A stretch of DNA of 5,739 nucleotides from Phycisphaerae bacterium (GTDB taxonomy: Bacteria; Planctomycetota; Phycisphaerae; Sedimentisphaerales; Anaerobacaceae): the NCBI GenBank assembly GCA_030667885.1, contig DAOUVA010000319.1:1-5739 (forward strand). The letters are read 5' to 3'. The number at the start of each line of letters is the position of its first letter. Within the stretch, counting starts at the first letter, position 1. Both the position numbers and the translations under genes were made by a program. Positions 4,261-5,739 of the stretch are shown here, one piece after another. The notes below the pieces were generated by a model that saw nothing but the letters and a program-made list of their open reading frames with translations, searched no databases and was not told where the DNA came from.

Positions 4261-5589
4261 GTGGCCAAAAGTTTGCGAATGCAGTCTGTGCAGTCGCCGA
4301 TAATTCCCATAGTCGGCGAACTAATTCGTAGTAATCCCGGCACAATTTCGTTAGGCCAGGGAGTTGCCTATTACGGTCCGCCCCCGGAAGCCGCAGGGGC
4401 TATCGAAACATTTCTTGCCGATCCGGAAAACAACAAATATAAACTTGTCCAGGGCATCCCGGAACTAATCAAGACGATTCAGGCAAAGCTAAAAACAGAA
4501 AATGATATATCCACCCAGGGCAGCCGAATTGTCGTGACCGCCGGCGCCAATATGGGCTTTGTCAACGCGGTTCTTGCCGTTACTGACCCAGGCGATGAGA
4601 TTATTCTCCAACTGCCTTACTACTTCAATCACGAAATGGCCGTCGTTATTGCCGACTGTAAGGCCGTCTGTGTGCCTACCGATGATGATTACCAGTTGCA
4701 GCTGGATTCAATTGCCGCTGCCATTACCGATCGAACGCGCGCCATTGTTACCATATCACCGAACAATCCGACCGGCTCTGTCTATCGCGAATCGGACCTT
4801 CGGCAGGTCAATGAACTTTGCCGCCAAAAGGGTATATATCACATTAGCGATGAAGCCTATGAATATTTCACCTATAATGGCGTTAAGCACTTTTCGTCCG
4901 GTTCGATCGAGGGTGCCGCCGAACATACTATCTCTCTGTTTTCCCTTTCCAAGGCGTATGGCTTTGCAAGCTGGCGGATTGGCTGGATGGTGATACCTGA
5001 GCATCTTTATATGCCAATCAGGAAGATTCAGGACACGATTTTGATTTGTCCTCCGGTAATCTCACAGTGGGCCGCAGTCGGGGCAATGCGTGTCGGAGCA
5101 GACTACTGCCGCCAAAAGCTGCGTATGACCACCGATGTCCGTGAGATATTCCTTAATGAATTGAGCAGTATAAGAGATTTAGTAACCGTTCCCCATGCCG
5201 AGGGCGCTTTCTATTTTCTGCTTCGAGTACACACAGACCTTGATCCGATGAAACTTGTCAAACGGCTGATTGAAGAGCACAAAGTAGCTGTTGTTCCCGG
5301 TATGACCTTCGGAATGGTCGATAGATGCTATCTACGGGTTGCCTATGGAGCACTTCAGAAAGAAACTGCCGCCGAGGGCATTGGACGCCTTGTCAGTGGT
5401 CTGAAAAAGATTTTAGGAGGATCTCTTTTTTGGGTACATTGGCGTTATGGCGACCAGGCAAGCGACCGGCCGGGATGGATAAAAGAATTGAAAGACTGCT
5501 GCAAAAAGAGCTTTTACGCTGGTATTTTCGACGAACTCATGTTGTTGGGAGTAAAATCCGTTCCGATAGGTAGATTTATCGACCTTTAA
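4261..5589 (+). CDS. PLP-dependent class I/II aminotransferase (fold type I) with unusual C-terminal tail
   Basis: The 442-residue enzyme should transfer an amino group between an amino acid and a 2-oxo acid in the cytoplasm, using pyridoxal phosphate. Visible family features are the SLGQG substrate-side motif (30-34), AGAN (94-97) at the phosphate-binding turn, PYY (119-121), SPNNPTG (166-172) with the cofactor-contacting Asn169, ISDEAYE with Asp197 for the pyridine nitrogen and Tyr200, SLSKAYG with Lys231 as the Schiff-base lysine, Arg239 (SWRIGW) and Arg359 (YLRVAYG) for the substrate carboxylate. All key residues are present, so the core should be active. The opening MQSVQSPIIP...GTISLGQGVAYYGPP resembles a subgroup I recall from cyanobacteria and planctomycetes; the substrate cannot be read from sequence. 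Homology appears to end near residue 386 (GLKKIL), close to the usual family length of about 390. The last 55 or so residues are unrelated and may be a readthrough product (see findings). It has its own promoter and converges on the next gene. Confidence 0.9.
   Translation: MAKSLRMQSVQSPIIPIVGELIRSNPGTISLGQGVAYYGPPPEAAGAIETFLADPENNKYKLVQGIPELIKTIQAKLKTENDISTQGSRIVVTAGANMGFVNAVLAVTDPGDEIILQLPYYFNHEMAVVIADCKAVCVPTDDDYQLQLDSIAAAITDRTRAIVTISPNNPTGSVYRESDLRQVNELCRQKGIYHISDEAYEYFTYNGVKHFSSGSIEGAAEHTISLFSLSKAYGFASWRIGWMVIPEHLYMPIRKIQDTILICPPVISQWAAVGAMRVGADYCRQKLRMTTDVREIFLNELSSIRDLVTVPHAEGAFYFLLRVHTDLDPMKLVKRLIEEHKVAVVPGMTFGMVDRCYLRVAYGALQKETAAEGIGRLVSGLKKILGGSLFWVHWRYGDQASDRPGWIKELKDCCKKSFYAGIFDELMLLGVKSVPIGRFIDL
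5415..5420 (+). promoter_or_regulatory. Consensus Shine-Dalgarno sequence inside the aminotransferase reading frame
   Basis: AGGAGG at 5415-5420 lies exactly where the aminotransferase homology ends. A frame-2 stop, TAG at 5414-5416, overlaps it. A TTG in frame 3 at 5430 follows after 9 bases. The arrangement looks like a former junction between two genes, though AGGAGG also simply encodes Gly-Gly here in phase. Confidence 0.35.
5430..5573 (+). other. Possible small ORF or gene remnant overlapping the aminotransferase tail (frame 3)
   Basis: From the TTG at 5430 (after AGGAGG, 9-base spacing) to the TAG at 5571-5573 the frame encodes 47 residues. An internal ATG at 5475 would give 32 residues beginning MDKRIERLLQKELLRWYFRR, a basic amphipathic-looking stretch. 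I do not recognise the product. The start LLRWYFRR recalls the first helix of some MutY-type glycosylases, but no further MutY motif follows, so I do not call it that. It overlaps the longer aminotransferase frame, and at most one of the two is likely to be functional here. Confidence 0.2.
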
Positions 5590-5739
5590 TTAGAGGATTT
5601 ATCCTCGGTATTATCGGTAATCGAAGGCAAAACAACACGCTCAAAATATTCGCATCGCTGACCCTTTTGTACTAAACACTCATCTCGAAATAAGCAACTG
5701 TCGTAATGATAGTCGAAGTTTGCACATCCGGGATTCCTT
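5586..5739 (-). CDS. Small four-cysteine protein, C-terminal part (N-terminus beyond window)
   Basis: On the - strand a frame runs in from the right edge (first complete codon at 5738) for 50 codons to the TAA at 5588-5586. It reads ...NPGCANFDYHYDSCLFRDE, then CLVQKGQRCEYFERVVLP, and ends in a polar tail TEDKSSN. The cysteines have the spacing C-X9-C-X5-C-X7-C. The G-x-R-C-x-Y-F-E-x-x-V-L-P ending is one I associate with small cysteine-rich hypothetical proteins of anaerobic bacteria, which suggests metal binding, though this is inference. Non-random cysteine spacing, good codon use and an in-phase stop support it. The start and any partner genes lie outside the window. Its stop overlaps the aminotransferase stop on the other strand. 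Confidence 0.65.
   Translation of the reverse strand, partial: RNPGCANFDYHYDSCLFRDECLVQKGQRCEYFERVVLPSITDNTEDKSSN
5593..5606. repeat. Short perfect inverted repeat at the convergent gene ends
   Basis: GAGGAT (5593-5598) and ATCCTC (5601-5606) are inverted complements separated by TT. As RNA this would form a 5-bp GAGGA/TCCTC stem with a 4-base loop. No T run follows on either strand, so it is a poor terminator, and it lies inside the codons of the - strand protein. It may still help separate the two convergent transcripts. Confidence 0.25.

Noticed and set aside
4559..5004. 144-codon + strand and 82-codon - strand ORFs inside the aminotransferase
   Set aside because: They coincide with the catalytic core of the aminotransferase, which has all expected motifs in its own frame.
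5475..5573. MutY (adenine glycosylase) start, suggested by LLRWYFRR
   Set aside because: Only one short helix-like match is present. The LPWR and catalytic motifs do not follow and the frame stops at 5573.

Overview
The window most likely comes from a member of the Planctomycetota, class Phycisphaerae (Sedimentisphaerales-like), probably an environmental or anaerobic lineage. This rests on two protein types I recognise from that group: a prepilin-like protein with a long, stereotyped C-terminal tail (RHNGY...FMDW...KELWTL...WTKAGG...FKDY), and a secreted protein made of repeated PPC-like domains plus a GEVED domain. The assignment comes from family knowledge, not from a database search.

Layout: (1) 1-705, + strand: a prepilin-like protein whose N-terminus lies outside the window. 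(2) 706-1008: a spacer with only weak terminator-like hairpins. (3) 1009-1293, +: a 94-residue membrane protein of the PLDc_N type. (4) 1294-1644: a non-coding leader region with a small hairpin, a good sigma70-type promoter whose spacer holds a perfect 8-bp dyad, and a hairpin just ahead of the ribosome binding site. (5) 1645-3585, +: a secreted 646-residue protein with three PPC-like repeats and a GEVED domain, closed by a strong intrinsic terminator at 3637-3671. (6) 3742-3924, - strand: a 60-residue, extremely acidic hypothetical protein. (7) 3925-4260: an AT-rich divergent intergenic region carrying the promoter of the next gene. (8) 4261-5589, +: a PLP-dependent class I/II aminotransferase with an unexpected tail of about 55 residues. 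(9) 5586-5739, -: the C-terminal part of a small four-cysteine protein, running off the right edge and converging tail-to-tail with the aminotransferase.

The genes look like separate transcription units, not one operon. Gaps are large, orientations change, and at least two genes have their own promoter. Genes 1, 3 and 5 all concern the cell envelope or exterior, but nothing links them functionally beyond proximity. I found no tRNA, rRNA, CRISPR array, transposase, integrase, toxin-antitoxin pair or recognisable defence system. The most interesting points are the dyad inside the promoter of the secreted protein, the acidic small protein, and the aminotransferase tail, which contains a consensus Shine-Dalgarno sequence and may reflect a one-base indel. 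I do not see convincing evidence of a new multi-gene system.
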